Source of the DNA: Paraburkholderia ginsengiterrae
GTDB lineage: Bacteria; Pseudomonadota; Gammaproteobacteria; Burkholderiales; Burkholderiaceae
Assembly: GCF_001645125.1 (NCBI RefSeq)
Contig: NZ_LXKA01000076.1
Span: 62,001 to 126,000, forward strand
Direction of reading: 5' to 3'
DNA length: 64,000 nucleotides
This document shows, piece after piece, positions 54,512-63,541 of this stretch. Below the pieces are notes generated by a model. That model saw only the letters and a list, made by a program, of their open reading frames with translations, made no database searches and had not been told where the DNA came from. Positions within the stretch are counted from its first letter, which is position 1. Every line of letters starts with the position of its first letter. The translations under genes and the position numbers were made by a program.

Positions 54512-54838
54512 TCAAACCGTGCGCCAGCCGCCCCGCACGCGCAACGCCAGCCGTTCGCCGACCCGGGCAAACCAGTTCAGCGCACGCTGATCGCAGCGCG
54601 TCGGCACGGTGAACACGACCTTCGCAAACGTGCCGCCCTCCGCGCTCAGCCACAGCCGTTCGCCGCGCCGCAGCCGCAGCGTATTGCCGGGTTGCAGCCA
54701 GTAATCTTCAGTATCGTCGCTGCGTGTGACCCAGACCGCACCGCCATGCACCACGAGCTTGGTGCTGCGCGCCACCTTCATCGGAAGCGTTTCGCCACTG
54801 CGGATTTCAAGCGCGATACTAGAGGAAATTTCTCGCAT
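54512..54838 (-). CDS. DUF2917 domain protein
   Basis: A 108-residue protein matching the DUF2917 family: LVVHGGAVWVTRSDDTEDYWLQPGNTLRLRRGERLW is the conserved cupin-like core (about 29-64). Members are small proteins of unknown function in Burkholderiales, often beside LysR-type regulators. It is divergent from such a regulator here (98 bases between the starts), a pairing that suggests control by it. Confidence 0.75.
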   Translation of the reverse strand: MREISSSIALEIRSGETLPMKVARSTKLVVHGGAVWVTRSDDTEDYWLQPGNTLRLRRGERLWLSAEGGTFAKVVFTVPTRCDQRALNWFARVGERLALRVRGGWRTV

Positions 54839-54936
54839 GATGCCCTCGCCAAAGGTTGATTCGTGACTACAATCCTAGGCGTGGCAAGGACTTAAGCAAA
54901 ACGATCAATTTTCACCTCTATGTGAGAAATATTGCG

Positions 54937-55905
54937 ATGGACCTCCGGCAACTCCCCGCGCTGAACGCAATCAAGGCGTTTGAAGCCGCCGCCCGCCACG
55001 AGAGCTTTTCGCGCGCCGCCGACGAACTGTTCGTCACCCACGGCGCTGTCAGCCACCAGATTCGCGCCCTCGAGGCCGAACTGGGCATATCGCTGTTCGC
55101 GCGCGACGGCAAGCGCGTGCGGCTCACCGAAACCGGCCGGCGGTACGCCTCGCATGTGCGCGCAGCGTTGATGGCGCTCGCCGACGCCACCCGGGAAATC
55201 CGCGCCGGCGACCGCGAGCGGCGTCTGGTGGTGTCGATGCTGTCGTCGTTTGCGGCGCGCTGGGTGACACCGCGTCTCGGCAGCTTTATCGAGGCGCATC
55301 CGCAATGGGATCTGGAACTGCTTTCTACTAACGCACTCACGGATTTCGCGCGCGATGACGTGGATGTGGCGATCCGTTTCGGCTTCGGCAAATACTCGGG
55401 GCTGCATTCGGAGCTGCTGCTGGAGGAGATTTTCTTTCCGGCCTGCTCGCCGAACTTCAATGGCGGCAAGCTGCCGCGCACGCCGGCCGATCTGGCCAAG
55501 GTCCCGCTGCTGCGTTCCGACGACGAGTTATGGCGCCCCTGGTTCGACGCCGCCGGCCTGACCGACTGGCCCGAACCGAAGCGAGGCGTGCTGTATCAGG
55601 ATTCGTCGAATCTGCTGCAGGCGGCGATCGACGGCCAGGGGGTCGCGCTCACGCGCCGCTCGCTGGCCATGCACGAAATCGCGGCGGGCCGCCTCGTGCG
55701 GCTATTCGATGTGGATGGACCGAGCCCGTGGCAGTACTACTTTATCTGCCCGCCGCAGATGCTCGAAACCGCCCGTGTAAAGGCGTTCCGCGACTGGGTG
55801 TTCGAGGAGGTGGGACGCTTCAAACTGCTGTTCGACCAGGCTTGCGAAGCAGGTCCTGGCGCAAGCGCCGATCTGGCGGTGGACGCATTGCGCGCCACGC
55901 CGTAA
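54937..55905 (+). CDS. LysR family transcriptional regulator, GcvA-like
   Basis: Regulator of 322 residues: N-terminal HTH (LPALNAIKAFEAAARHESFSRAADELFVTHGAVSHQIRALE, about 5-46) and a substrate-binding domain. The GcvA-like branch is indicated by LPALNAIKAFEAAARH and the AARWVTPRLGSFIEAHPQWDLELLSTNALTDF region. ATG at 54937 matches the family start (MDLRQLPAL). It is divergent from the DUF2917 gene and splits the dacA-dat-ybeD / lipB-lipA series. Effector unknown. Confidence 0.9.
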   Translation: MDLRQLPALNAIKAFEAAARHESFSRAADELFVTHGAVSHQIRALEAELGISLFARDGKRVRLTETGRRYASHVRAALMALADATREIRAGDRERRLVVSMLSSFAARWVTPRLGSFIEAHPQWDLELLSTNALTDFARDDVDVAIRFGFGKYSGLHSELLLEEIFFPACSPNFNGGKLPRTPADLAKVPLLRSDDELWRPWFDAAGLTDWPEPKRGVLYQDSSNLLQAAIDGQGVALTRRSLAMHEIAAGRLVRLFDVDGPSPWQYYFICPPQMLETARVKAFRDWVFEEVGRFKLLFDQACEAGPGASADLAVDALRATP

Positions 55906-55927
55906 TACCAGAGCACCTGGGGACGCG

Positions 55928-56197
55928 TTACAGCACCACTTTAACCATCGGGTGGCCGGTGAGCGCGCGATAGATATCGTCGAGTTGCTCACGGCTCGTG
56001 GCACGCACCGTGACCGTCAGGCCCGTATAGTTGCCGCCGCTGGACGGCCGGGTTTCGACGCGCGATGCGTCGACACCGTTGTCAAACTGGCGGACCACCG
56101 AGACAATCGTTTCGGCAAATTCAGGGTGCGATTTGCCCATGATCTTGATCGGGAAATCGCAGGGAAATTCAAGCAGTGACTCGTTCACGGGATTCAT
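55928..56197 (-). CDS. YbeD/DUF493 family protein
   Basis: An 89-residue protein of the DUF493 family with an ACT-like ferredoxin fold (ESLLEFPCDFPIKIMGKSHPEFAETIVSVV at the start; SGGNYTGLTVTVRATSREQLDDIYRALTGHPMVKVVL at the end). The family is regularly found between dacA and lipB in proteobacteria, and a regulatory role on lipoate metabolism has been suggested but not proven. Its 5' end overlaps the dat gene by 29 bases in another frame. Confidence 0.9.
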   Translation of the reverse strand: MNPVNESLLEFPCDFPIKIMGKSHPEFAETIVSVVRQFDNGVDASRVETRPSSGGNYTGLTVTVRATSREQLDDIYRALTGHPMVKVVL

Positions 56198-57137
56198 TTT
56201 CTACTCCTTGCTGCGCCTCTTGCGCCTCTAGCGCTTCGTGGGCCTTGGCTCGCTGGTACGCCGAATATAGCGCCGCGAAGACCTCGCCAGGCTTGCCCTC
56301 GCCGACCGGCTGGCCGTCGAGCTGCGTGACCGGCAGCACTTCCTTCGTGGCCGAACTGACGATGATCTCGTCCGCCGCGCGCAACTCCGCCTCGGTAATA
56401 TCGCGCGCATCGAAACGGATGCCGCATTCAGCCGTCAGCTCTTCGATCAGACCGTAGCGAATCCCTTCGAGGATCTTATGGCTGCGCGGCGGCGCTGACA
56501 ACACGCCGCCCTTCACCACCCATACATTCGACGAGGAACCTTCGGTCAACATGCCGTCGCGCAGCTGAATCGTCTCGAAAGCGTCGTTCTCCGCCGCATA
56601 TTGCGCCATCAGCACGTTGCCGAGCAGCGATACCGACTTGATGTCGCAATTGAGCCAGCGGCGATCTTCCGCGGTCACACACCGCACGCCGTGCGCGCGT
56701 TGCGCGGCGTCCGGCAGGTTCAGCGGCGTGACCATCACGAACACGGTCGGCTGAATGCCGGCCGGAAACGCGTGGACGCGCTTCGCGACGCCACGCGTTA
56801 CCTGAATATAGGCAATCGCGTCCTGATCGTCGCGCAAACCGCCGTCTGCCTCGTTGGCCGCCACCACCCGCTCGATCAGCGCGCGCCAGCCGGCGTCGTC
56901 GAACGGATTGGCGATGCCGATCTTGCCGACCGACCGCGCGAGCCGTGCCAGATGCTGCCTGAAGCGGAACGCCGTACGGCGACCGCCGGCCTGCGCGTAC
57001 AGCGGCGCGACTTCGTAAATGCCGTCGCCGAAAATAAAGCCGCGGTCGAGAACCGGCACGCGCGCTTCGGACAACGGCACCAGCTCGCCGTTCAGATAGA
57101 CAATCGGATCGGGCAATACATCGGGAAGAGCGGTCAT
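56169..57137 (-). CDS. class IV aminotransferase, D-amino acid transaminase-like
   Basis: PLP enzyme (322 residues) of fold type IV. The start VYLNGELVPLSEARVPVLDRGFIFGDGIYEV is typical of D-alanine transaminases; the PLP lysine is in WLNCDIKSVSLLGNVLM, followed by LTEGSSSNVWVVKGG and EIIVSSATKEVLPVTQLDG. The neighbours (dacA, a D-Ala carboxypeptidase) fit a role in D-alanine/D-glutamate exchange, but branched-chain or aminodeoxychorismate activity cannot be excluded. The 3' end overlaps ybeD by 29 bases, and the start follows dacA by 13 bases. Confidence 0.88.
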   Translation of the reverse strand: MTALPDVLPDPIVYLNGELVPLSEARVPVLDRGFIFGDGIYEVAPLYAQAGGRRTAFRFRQHLARLARSVGKIGIANPFDDAGWRALIERVVAANEADGGLRDDQDAIAYIQVTRGVAKRVHAFPAGIQPTVFVMVTPLNLPDAAQRAHGVRCVTAEDRRWLNCDIKSVSLLGNVLMAQYAAENDAFETIQLRDGMLTEGSSSNVWVVKGGVLSAPPRSHKILEGIRYGLIEELTAECGIRFDARDITEAELRAADEIIVSSATKEVLPVTQLDGQPVGEGKPGEVFAALYSAYQRAKAHEALEAQEAQQGVENESRERVTA

Positions 57138-57150
57138 CGCGGTCAGGCTC

Positions 57151-58380
57151 TTACTTCTTCTTGTTGAACATCAGCATGAGCGAGTCCCACACGCGGCCGA
57201 CCACGCCGGCTTGCGGCACGGCCTGCAAGGCGACGATCGGGAACTGCGCCAGCACCTTGCCGTCGGCCACCAGCTTGGCCGTACCGACCTGCTGACCGTT
57301 CGCGATCGGCGCGATCAGCGGATCGATCTGCTCGATCTGCGGCTTCACCTTGTCGCCCATGCCCTTCGGCACGGTGATGTACTGGTCGCCCTTCACACCG
57401 ATCTGCACCGTGTCCTGCGCACCCTTGTAGACGCGCGGCGTGCCGACCACCTGATTCGCCTTGTACAGACGCACCGTATCGTACGCGGTGTAGCCGTAGT
57501 TCAGCATCTTCAGGCTGTCCTGCACGCGGTCGTGTTCCTTGACCTCGCCCATCATGACGGAGACGAGTCGGCGCGACCCGTCGGCCGTGCCCGGCAGCGA
57601 ACGCTTCGCGCTCGCGATCAGGCAGTAGCCGGCGGCTTGCGTGTGACCGGTCTTCAGGCCGTCGACCGTCGGATCGATCCACAGCAGACGGTTGCGGTTC
57701 GGCTGCTTGATCTTGTTGTACGTGAATTCCTTGACCGAGAAGATGTTGTAGTAGTCAGGAAAGTCGCGAATCAGACGGGCCGACAGCACCGCGAGGTCGC
57801 CGGCCGTGGTGTAGTGCTGCGCATCGGGCATGCCGTTCACGTCGGCAAAATGCGTGTGCGTCATGCCGAGCTTCTGCGCTTCGGTGTTCATCATGTTGAC
57901 GAACTGCGCCTCGCTGCCGCCGACCAGTTCGGCCAGCGCGATCGCCGCGTCGTTACCCGACTGGATGATCATGCCGTACACCAGATCGTGCACGGTCACC
58001 GGCTTGTTCGCCTCGATGAACATGCGCGATTCGTCGGTGCGCACGCGGCGCACCGCTTCGCTCGGCATCACCGTCTGGTCCATCGTGATCTTCTTCGTCT
58101 GCAGTGCTTCGAAGACGAGATACGCCGTCATCAGCTTGGTCAGCGACGCCGGCTCCACGCGCTCGTCGGGATTGCCCGAGGCGAGCACCTGGTTGCTGGT
58201 GGCGTCGACGAGCACCCACGAACGCGCGTTCACCGCCGGCGGCGGCACTTGCGCGAACGCCGTGCTGGCGACGAGCGTGGCCGGCAGCACGACGCCGAGT
58301 GTCACGGCACGGCTAAGCGAAGAAGGAACGAAGGAAGCGACGGAAGGGAATGACGTGCGGCCGGAGGTGGAGAAACGCAT
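57151..58380 (-). CDS. dacA: D-alanyl-D-alanine carboxypeptidase (PBP5/6 type)
   Basis: Periplasmic low-molecular-weight penicillin-binding protein (409 residues) that trims the terminal D-Ala of peptidoglycan stem peptides. A signal peptide ends near residue 43 (STAFAQ). Catalytic motifs: Ser79-Leu-Thr-Lys82 (PASLTKLM), Ser141-Gly-Asn143, and Lys243-Thr-Gly (DGLKTGHT). The C-terminal domain ends in an amphipathic segment (VWDSLMLMFNKKK) that can bind the membrane. ATG at 58380 gives the signal peptide; the frame remains open upstream. Confidence 0.96.
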   Translation of the reverse strand: MRFSTSGRTSFPSVASFVPSSLSRAVTLGVVLPATLVASTAFAQVPPPAVNARSWVLVDATSNQVLASGNPDERVEPASLTKLMTAYLVFEALQTKKITMDQTVMPSEAVRRVRTDESRMFIEANKPVTVHDLVYGMIIQSGNDAAIALAELVGGSEAQFVNMMNTEAQKLGMTHTHFADVNGMPDAQHYTTAGDLAVLSARLIRDFPDYYNIFSVKEFTYNKIKQPNRNRLLWIDPTVDGLKTGHTQAAGYCLIASAKRSLPGTADGSRRLVSVMMGEVKEHDRVQDSLKMLNYGYTAYDTVRLYKANQVVGTPRVYKGAQDTVQIGVKGDQYITVPKGMGDKVKPQIEQIDPLIAPIANGQQVGTAKLVADGKVLAQFPIVALQAVPQAGVVGRVWDSLMLMFNKKK

Positions 58381-58702
58381 AGGGTCGATTCGTGCAGAAA
58401 TGTACATCGCGCGCAGGGCGCATAGTTTGGAAGAGCCGGTCGGCGAGCGTCTAACCGTAAAAAAACGGCGCGGCGCCCGTTGGACTTCCGGCCACGCGAT
58501 CGGTTCACGCAGCACGCCCCGCACCCGGCACCGCTGCGCGCGCAAAACCGCTACGCGTCGCGCGAACTGCCGGATGGGCGATGCTGCGCCCAAAAAAGAG
58601 CGCTCATTATACGCGCGCTCCACCGCTAACTTCGCGCGAAACGCGGCGATTAATTTGCGTTTGTGCGTACCTGTACCGCGAAAAACACATGGCGCGTGCC
58701 GC
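58381..58702. other. gap upstream of dacA
   Basis: 322 bases between dacA and the hydrolase gene. No gene is supported. It should contain the dacA promoter; I see only short A-runs and GCGCGC-type repeats and cannot name a promoter. Confidence 0.4.
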
Positions 58703-59347
58703 TCACCGCCACGCGTCCACAATGATCCGCTTCAGAACGTGCAGCTTACGATGCAGGAAATGCTCCGCCCCCGGAATCACGACAACGGGCAATTCCTGTG
58801 GCCGTGCCCAGTCGTAAACGGATTGAATGGGTACCGTCTCGTCGGTTTCACCGTGAATCACGAGCGTGTTTTCGGGCACGGGCGCCACCTCCCAACGGCT
58901 CGCCGCGGTGCCGACCAGCACCATGCGCTCGACCGCCCGACCTTCTTCGCGCAATTTCGCGGCCACATGCGACAGCACGAACGTGCCGAACGAAAACCCG
59001 GCCAGCACGAGGGGCAGATCACTCTGACCAGCTTCAGCCCGCATGTGGTCGAGCACGGCACGCAGATCATCGCGCTCGCCAATGCCCGCGTCGTGCTCAC
59101 CTTGCGTTTGGCCGACGCCGCGAAAATTCGAACGATAAGTTACGTAGTTCAACTGCACGAGGGTGCGTGCGAGCGTCTGCGCGACCTTGTTGTCCATCGT
59201 GCCGCCGAACAGCGGATGCGGATGCGCAACGAGCGCAATGCCGCGCGGCGCGGCGCCGTTCTCGCGCATCGCGTCGGGCAGATCCAGCGCGACCTCGATT
59301 TTGCCGACCGGGCCGTCGATCAGATACTTTTTCGTATGTACGTTCAT
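58703..59347 (-). CDS. alpha/beta hydrolase
   Basis: A 214-residue alpha/beta hydrolase of the short serine-hydrolase type (Dienelactone hydrolase-like/'alpha/beta superfamily hydrolase' of proteobacteria). The nucleophile is Ser119 in LAGFSFGTFV; the acid is Asp in VIHGETDETVP and the base His in PGAEHFLHRKL. The oxyanion region is AHPHPLFGGTMDN. No signal peptide, so cytosolic. Substrate unknown. It lies eight bases downstream of the ferredoxin gene. Confidence 0.9.
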   Translation of the reverse strand: MNVHTKKYLIDGPVGKIEVALDLPDAMRENGAAPRGIALVAHPHPLFGGTMDNKVAQTLARTLVQLNYVTYRSNFRGVGQTQGEHDAGIGERDDLRAVLDHMRAEAGQSDLPLVLAGFSFGTFVLSHVAAKLREEGRAVERMVLVGTAASRWEVAPVPENTLVIHGETDETVPIQSVYDWARPQELPVVVIPGAEHFLHRKLHVLKRIIVDAWR

Positions 59348-59355
59348 GGCGGCGT

Positions 59356-59679
59356 TTATTGATCGATTTTCAGACGCTCGACAATCTTGCCGTTCACGAG
59401 GTGCGAGTCGACGATTTCGTCGATGTCGCTCTCATCGACATACGTGTACCAGACGCCTTCCGGATAGATGACAACCGTCGGACCCTGCTCGCAGCGGTCC
59501 AGACAGCCGGCCTTGTTGATGCGCACCTGGCCCGGGCCTGCAAGGCCGAGTTGCTTGACGCGCTTTTTCGCGTACTCCTGCATTTGCTGCGCGTTGCAGT
59601 TCGCGCAGCTCGGGCGCTCGGCGCCGGGTTCACGCTGATTGAGGCAGAAGAAAACGTGGTGCTTGTAGAAAGAGTCCAT
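59356..59679 (-). CDS. thioredoxin-like [2Fe-2S] ferredoxin
   Basis: A 107-residue protein of the thioredoxin-like (2Fe-2S) ferredoxin family. Conserved cysteines are Cys12 (HVFFCLNQREPG), Cys25 and Cys28 (SCANC), Cys59 and Cys63 (KAGCLDRCEQGPTVVIYPEG). ATG at 59679 is the conserved start; the frame extends to 59727. It is paired with the hydrolase gene on the same strand, an arrangement frequent in betaproteobacteria. Electron-transfer partner unknown. Confidence 0.9.
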   Translation of the reverse strand: MDSFYKHHVFFCLNQREPGAERPSCANCNAQQMQEYAKKRVKQLGLAGPGQVRINKAGCLDRCEQGPTVVIYPEGVWYTYVDESDIDEIVDSHLVNGKIVERLKIDQ

Positions 59680-59841
59680 GGTATGCGGAGGCGAGACAGT
59701 GAGTGTGTGGAATGGCGCAGCAAGCACAAGCGGTACGCGCCTGTTGTGCGAACGATTATAGCGAGCAGGGCTGGCAGTCGCTGACGCCGCGCGCGCCGCA
59801 CGCGTGGATCAGGCGTGCTTCATGTACGCTTCAGGCACAGT

Positions 59842-60999
59842 TCAGGCACGCTTCGCGCGCCGCTTAAGCCACGCCTGTTCGACCACATACGCCAGCCACA
59901 CCAGCGCCGCGTACGGCCAGATCCACGCGAGCCAGTGCGCGAGACCGTTGAAGTGCAGATAACGCCCTTGCCGCCAGTCGGCAAGCACGACATCGAAATA
60001 CGGATTCACCGGCAGCAGATTGACGAACACGAGTGCAACCACCAGCGCGCCGCCCGCCAACGCCGCCCGCAAGCGGCGCCGCAAGGGCAGCGCGAGCAGC
60101 GCGGCGGCGGTGCCGGCTATGAGTCCTGCGAGCGCGCCGGGCGTCGCCCAGTCGAATGCGAGACCGGATTGCGACTGCAGAAACGTCGCCCCCGCTTTGA
60201 CGCACAGGGTCGCGACAATAAACAGGAGCAGCAGGCGCACGCGCGGCGCGTGACGGCGCACCGACAACGACGCCAGCACGAGCGCGGCGAACAGGTTGAG
60301 CGTGGTGATCACCGCTTCCCATCTATCGTCGGGCAACCAGGCGGCAGCGAGCGCCGGCCATGTGCCGACATGCCAGCCCTGTGGAGTCCACGCGAGCAAC
60401 GCCTCCTGCGTCGTCGAATCGAAATGCAGCCATAACTCGCGCGGCCAGTTGCCGAGTCCGAACAGGCGCGGCGCCGGGTACATGGTCGCGAACGGCCACG
60501 CGCCGATGAGACACGCGAGCGCCGCGCGATCGCGCTCGAACCACACGAGCCGCAGACGCCGCAGCAAGCCGCGGTCGAGCAGCGCGCCGGTGGCGGGCGA
60601 CATGATCGCCGCGCCGAGCAGCGCGCCGAGTGTATTGGCGGCGAGATCGAGGTTGGAGGCGACGCGTGTCGGCAGATAGGTTTGCACGGCCTCCATCGTG
60701 CCCGACAGCAGTGCGCCCAGCACGAAGGCCAACGCGACCGCCGGCGTGCCGCGCCAGCGCGGATAGACCGCGAGCACCATCAGCGCGCCGAACGGCATGT
60801 AGCCGAGCACATTCGTGACCACGTCGAACGCGGTCAGATATTGCGGCATGGGATCGAACAGATACGCGAAAGGCGCGAGGCCGAGCGAACGCCAGCCCGA
60901 AAACGGATACCACGAACCGTAGACAATCAACGCCGAATACAGCACCAGCGCCTGCCGGGCGAGCGCCGACGGACGGTGCAGCCAAAGTTTTTCGCTCAT
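59842..60999 (-). CDS. VanZ family membrane protein
   Basis: Polytopic membrane protein (385 residues, about ten helices). The first part contains the VanZ-like motif: YGSWYPFSGWR, FDVVTNVLGYMPFGALMVLAV, SGTMEAVQTYLPTRVASNLDLAANTLGALLGA. The second half is a further helical domain of unknown family. VanZ of enterococci gives slight teicoplanin resistance, but the biochemical function is unknown. ATG at 60999 chosen; the frame is open upstream into the lipoprotein gene. It follows the lipid-transport unit by 31 bases. Confidence 0.85.
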   Translation of the reverse strand: MSEKLWLHRPSALARQALVLYSALIVYGSWYPFSGWRSLGLAPFAYLFDPMPQYLTAFDVVTNVLGYMPFGALMVLAVYPRWRGTPAVALAFVLGALLSGTMEAVQTYLPTRVASNLDLAANTLGALLGAAIMSPATGALLDRGLLRRLRLVWFERDRAALACLIGAWPFATMYPAPRLFGLGNWPRELWLHFDSTTQEALLAWTPQGWHVGTWPALAAAWLPDDRWEAVITTLNLFAALVLASLSVRRHAPRVRLLLLFIVATLCVKAGATFLQSQSGLAFDWATPGALAGLIAGTAAALLALPLRRRLRAALAGGALVVALVFVNLLPVNPYFDVVLADWRQGRYLHFNGLAHWLAWIWPYAALVWLAYVVEQAWLKRRAKRA

Positions 61000-61030
61000 G
61001 CAGCGCCCCGTTGCGTGCGCTGCAAGCCGG

Positions 61031-61657
61031 TCATTGCGCGGCGACCAGCGCCTGCACGCCGAGCCACGCGACGATCTGCGCGACCAGATCGTCGCTGGCG
61101 GTGGCGAGCGCCTGCGCGCCGCCGGCGGCATCCGCCGAACTGGACGGCGCGCGCGCGATAAACGTGCGCTGGCCGATCACCTTGCCGCTCTGCGTGAGCG
61201 TGGCGCGCGCGGTGATCGCGCCGTGACTTTCGGACTGACTGTCGAAGACCTGTTCGAACTCGCTCAGATCGACCTTCAGCATCGGCGCGCTCACGCCGTC
61301 GGCTCCCGTGAGCACGGTGCCGCGCGAACTGAGCGCGCCGCGCAGGCGCTGGGTCAGCAACTGCGACGGCGCCATGATCCAGTGGCTATTCGCGTAAGCC
61401 GCTGTTTGCTGCGCGTCGGCGTAGCTGAGCCGGTACCGCAGTTTGTCGGACTCCAACACGTCGGGCGCGCTCACGTCGAGCACCTTCACCGCCGGCATCG
61501 CGCCGGCGGACGCTGCCGGTTTCGGCGGCCCGAAGTCGTAGCGGATGTCCGAGAGCGCCGCGGGCGTGCCCGCGCAGCCCGCGGCCAGCATGCCGAACGC
61601 GAGCAGCACCGCGAGAGCGGCGCTGGAGGACAACAATCGGTGAATCGAGCGTGACAT
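61031..61657 (-). CDS. ABC-type transport auxiliary lipoprotein (PqiC-like)
   Basis: Lipoprotein (208 residues): signal with lipobox LAAGC at about 24-28, then the ABC-type transport auxiliary domain seen in PqiC/YmbA (RYDFGPPKPA, VLDVSAPDVLESDKLRYRLSY, APSQLLTQRLRGAL, LSEFEQVFDS). It would sit at the outer membrane and receive lipid from the MCE protein encoded just upstream. AAAGGAAG lies seven bases before ATG 61657. It is the fourth gene of the permease-ATPase-MCE-lipoprotein unit. Confidence 0.9.
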   Translation of the reverse strand: MSRSIHRLLSSSAALAVLLAFGMLAAGCAGTPAALSDIRYDFGPPKPAASAGAMPAVKVLDVSAPDVLESDKLRYRLSYADAQQTAAYANSHWIMAPSQLLTQRLRGALSSRGTVLTGADGVSAPMLKVDLSEFEQVFDSQSESHGAITARATLTQSGKVIGQRTFIARAPSSSADAAGGAQALATASDDLVAQIVAWLGVQALVAAQ

Positions 61658-61686
61658 GACAATCTTCCTTTCTTCAAACCTTCCAG

Positions 61687-62646
61687 TCATCGGGCAGCGG
61701 CGGCGGGCCACCTGAAGCCGGGCTCGCCTGGGCCGGGCGCCGCACCCGGCGCGCCGAACAGCACGCTGCGCGGATTGGTGCTGAACGTGTCGGCGGCACG
61801 ATCCACCGAGCGAGCCGCGGAGCGCACGTCTTCAGCCAGCGAGTTGACGCGCGGCAAGGTGTCGTAGCCCACCTTCGACGACAGTTCCTGCAATGAGCCA
61901 TTCATCGTCGTCAGCGCGTCGCCGGCCTGCTGCGCCGCCGTGCCGACCTTGTTCAGGTTGGTCTCGAACGGACCGTCCGGGCGGCTCAGCCCGGTGATCA
62001 GCTGATTGGTCGACGCGAGCGTGCGATCCAGCTGGTCGATCGTGCCGGGCAGCTTGCCGACGGCCGGCCCCAACTGCTGGGTCAGCGTGGCAACGCCGTC
62101 CGCCGCCTTCTGGAGACTCGTCGCGGTGCTTTGCAATTGCGCAGCCATTTCCGGCGACAACAGATTGTCGACGTCGTCCGCGACTTTCTCGAGTTTGCTC
62201 AGCAGCACTTCGCCACGCCGCTGCAGCTGATCGAGCAGGCCGGGACGCATCGGCAACTGCGCGACGTTTTTCGCCGACGACGGCAGCGGCGACAGATCGC
62301 GCCCGTTGTCGTCGAGCTGGATGAAGGCAATACCCGTCACCCCCTGGAACCCCAGGCTGCCGAAAGTCGAACGGGTGATCGGCGCGTGCGTGTCGACGAG
62401 GATGCGGATCAGAATCTGCCCCGGGTGACTCGGGTCGAATTTGATCGACTGCACCTTGCCGACGTCGAGCCCGCGATAACGCACCGCCGCGTCGGTATAA
62501 AGCCCCGTCACGTTGGTGCGCGCAATCAGGTCGTAAGGCACCCGCACGGAACGGTCGACGTTGAACAGAAAAGCCGCCATTGCGATGGCAGCCAGCAAGA
62601 CCACTGTGAAGAGCCCGGCCCAGAAAGCATGTGATTTATTTTCCAT
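61687..62646 (-). CDS. MCE domain lipid transport protein (MlaD-like)
   Basis: Periplasmic protein (319 residues) anchored by one helix (about 7-30) and bearing one MCE domain (about 37-120; LIARTNVTGLYTDAAVRYRGLDVGKV). The C-terminal 180 residues are mostly helical/coiled coil (LLDQLQRRGEVLLSKLEKVADDVDNLL). This form with a long helical tail resembles LetB/PqiB-type bridge-building proteins more than the short E. coli MlaD. It follows the ATPase gene by 16 bases. ATG at 62646 chosen. Confidence 0.93.
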   Translation of the reverse strand: MENKSHAFWAGLFTVVLLAAIAMAAFLFNVDRSVRVPYDLIARTNVTGLYTDAAVRYRGLDVGKVQSIKFDPSHPGQILIRILVDTHAPITRSTFGSLGFQGVTGIAFIQLDDNGRDLSPLPSSAKNVAQLPMRPGLLDQLQRRGEVLLSKLEKVADDVDNLLSPEMAAQLQSTATSLQKAADGVATLTQQLGPAVGKLPGTIDQLDRTLASTNQLITGLSRPDGPFETNLNKVGTAAQQAGDALTTMNGSLQELSSKVGYDTLPRVNSLAEDVRSAARSVDRAADTFSTNPRSVLFGAPGAAPGPGEPGFRWPAAAAR

Positions 62647-62662
62647 TGTCAGGTTCCCTGGT

Positions 62663-63541
62663 TCACAGCGGCAGTTCGGACGACGCCGGCTCGAGCGCCG
62701 CGCGCGGCAGCTTCGCGCGGCGCTCCGGCGGCAGCGCCTGTAACGCGCGGCGCCCGCGCAGGCCGAGGAAATATTCGCGAATGAAAGGATGATCGACCGC
62801 CGCGGCCTCCTCGACCGGCGCAGCAACCAGCACCTTGCGGTCCGCCAGCACGGCGACGCGGGTGGACAGCGCGACCATCGTGTCGAGATCGTGAGTGACC
62901 ATCACGACCGTCAGCCCGAGCGCGCGATGCAGCGCCGAGATCAGTTCGACGAACTCATCGGACGCCTGCGGATCGAGCCCGGCGGTCGGTTCGTCGAGGA
63001 ACAGCAATTCGGGCTCGAGCGCAATCGCGCGGGCAATGCCCACACGTTTGATCATTCCGCCCGACAAGGCCGACGGCATCTTCAACGCATGCTTGCAAGG
63101 CAGCCCAACCATCTCGAGCTTGAGCATCACGATGTCGCGCAACAGGTCTTCGGGCACCTTGCCGAGTTCGCGCACTGGCTGCGCGACGTTGTCGAACACC
63201 GAGAGCGAGGAGAACAGCGCGCCGCGCTGAAACAGCATGCCGGAGCGGCTGCGCATCAGCAGCGCGGTTTCCGGTGAGATGGTCGCGAGATTCTCGCCGA
63301 ACAGCTTGATGGTGCCGGACGACGGACGCTCGAGACCGAGGATCTGCCTCACGAGGGTGGTCTTGCCGGAGCCCGAGCCGCCGACGATCGACATGATCTC
63401 GCCGCGCCGCACCTCGAAATTCAGATGCTGATGCACGATGTTGCGGCCGTAGCGCTTGGTCACGTCGATCACCTCGATCACCGGTTCGGCGATCGACGGC
63501 ATCGGCTGGCCGCGCACGGCCTGAGTGAGTGGCGCGATCAT
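62663..63541 (-). CDS. lipid ABC transporter ATP-binding protein (MlaF-like)
   Basis: ATPase (292 residues) of the Ttg2A/MlaF family. Walker A IVGGSGSGKTTLVRQILG, signature ALSGGMIKRVGIARAIALEP, Walker B LLFLDEPTAGLDPQ, switch His VTHDLDTMVAL. The last 40 residues (FLGLRGRRALQALPPERRAKL) are a basic tail of the kind that embraces neighbouring subunits in MlaF. ATG at 63541 overlaps the permease stop by four bases. Confidence 0.93.
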   Translation of the reverse strand: MIAPLTQAVRGQPMPSIAEPVIEVIDVTKRYGRNIVHQHLNFEVRRGEIMSIVGGSGSGKTTLVRQILGLERPSSGTIKLFGENLATISPETALLMRSRSGMLFQRGALFSSLSVFDNVAQPVRELGKVPEDLLRDIVMLKLEMVGLPCKHALKMPSALSGGMIKRVGIARAIALEPELLFLDEPTAGLDPQASDEFVELISALHRALGLTVVMVTHDLDTMVALSTRVAVLADRKVLVAAPVEEAAAVDHPFIREYFLGLRGRRALQALPPERRAKLPRAALEPASSELPL

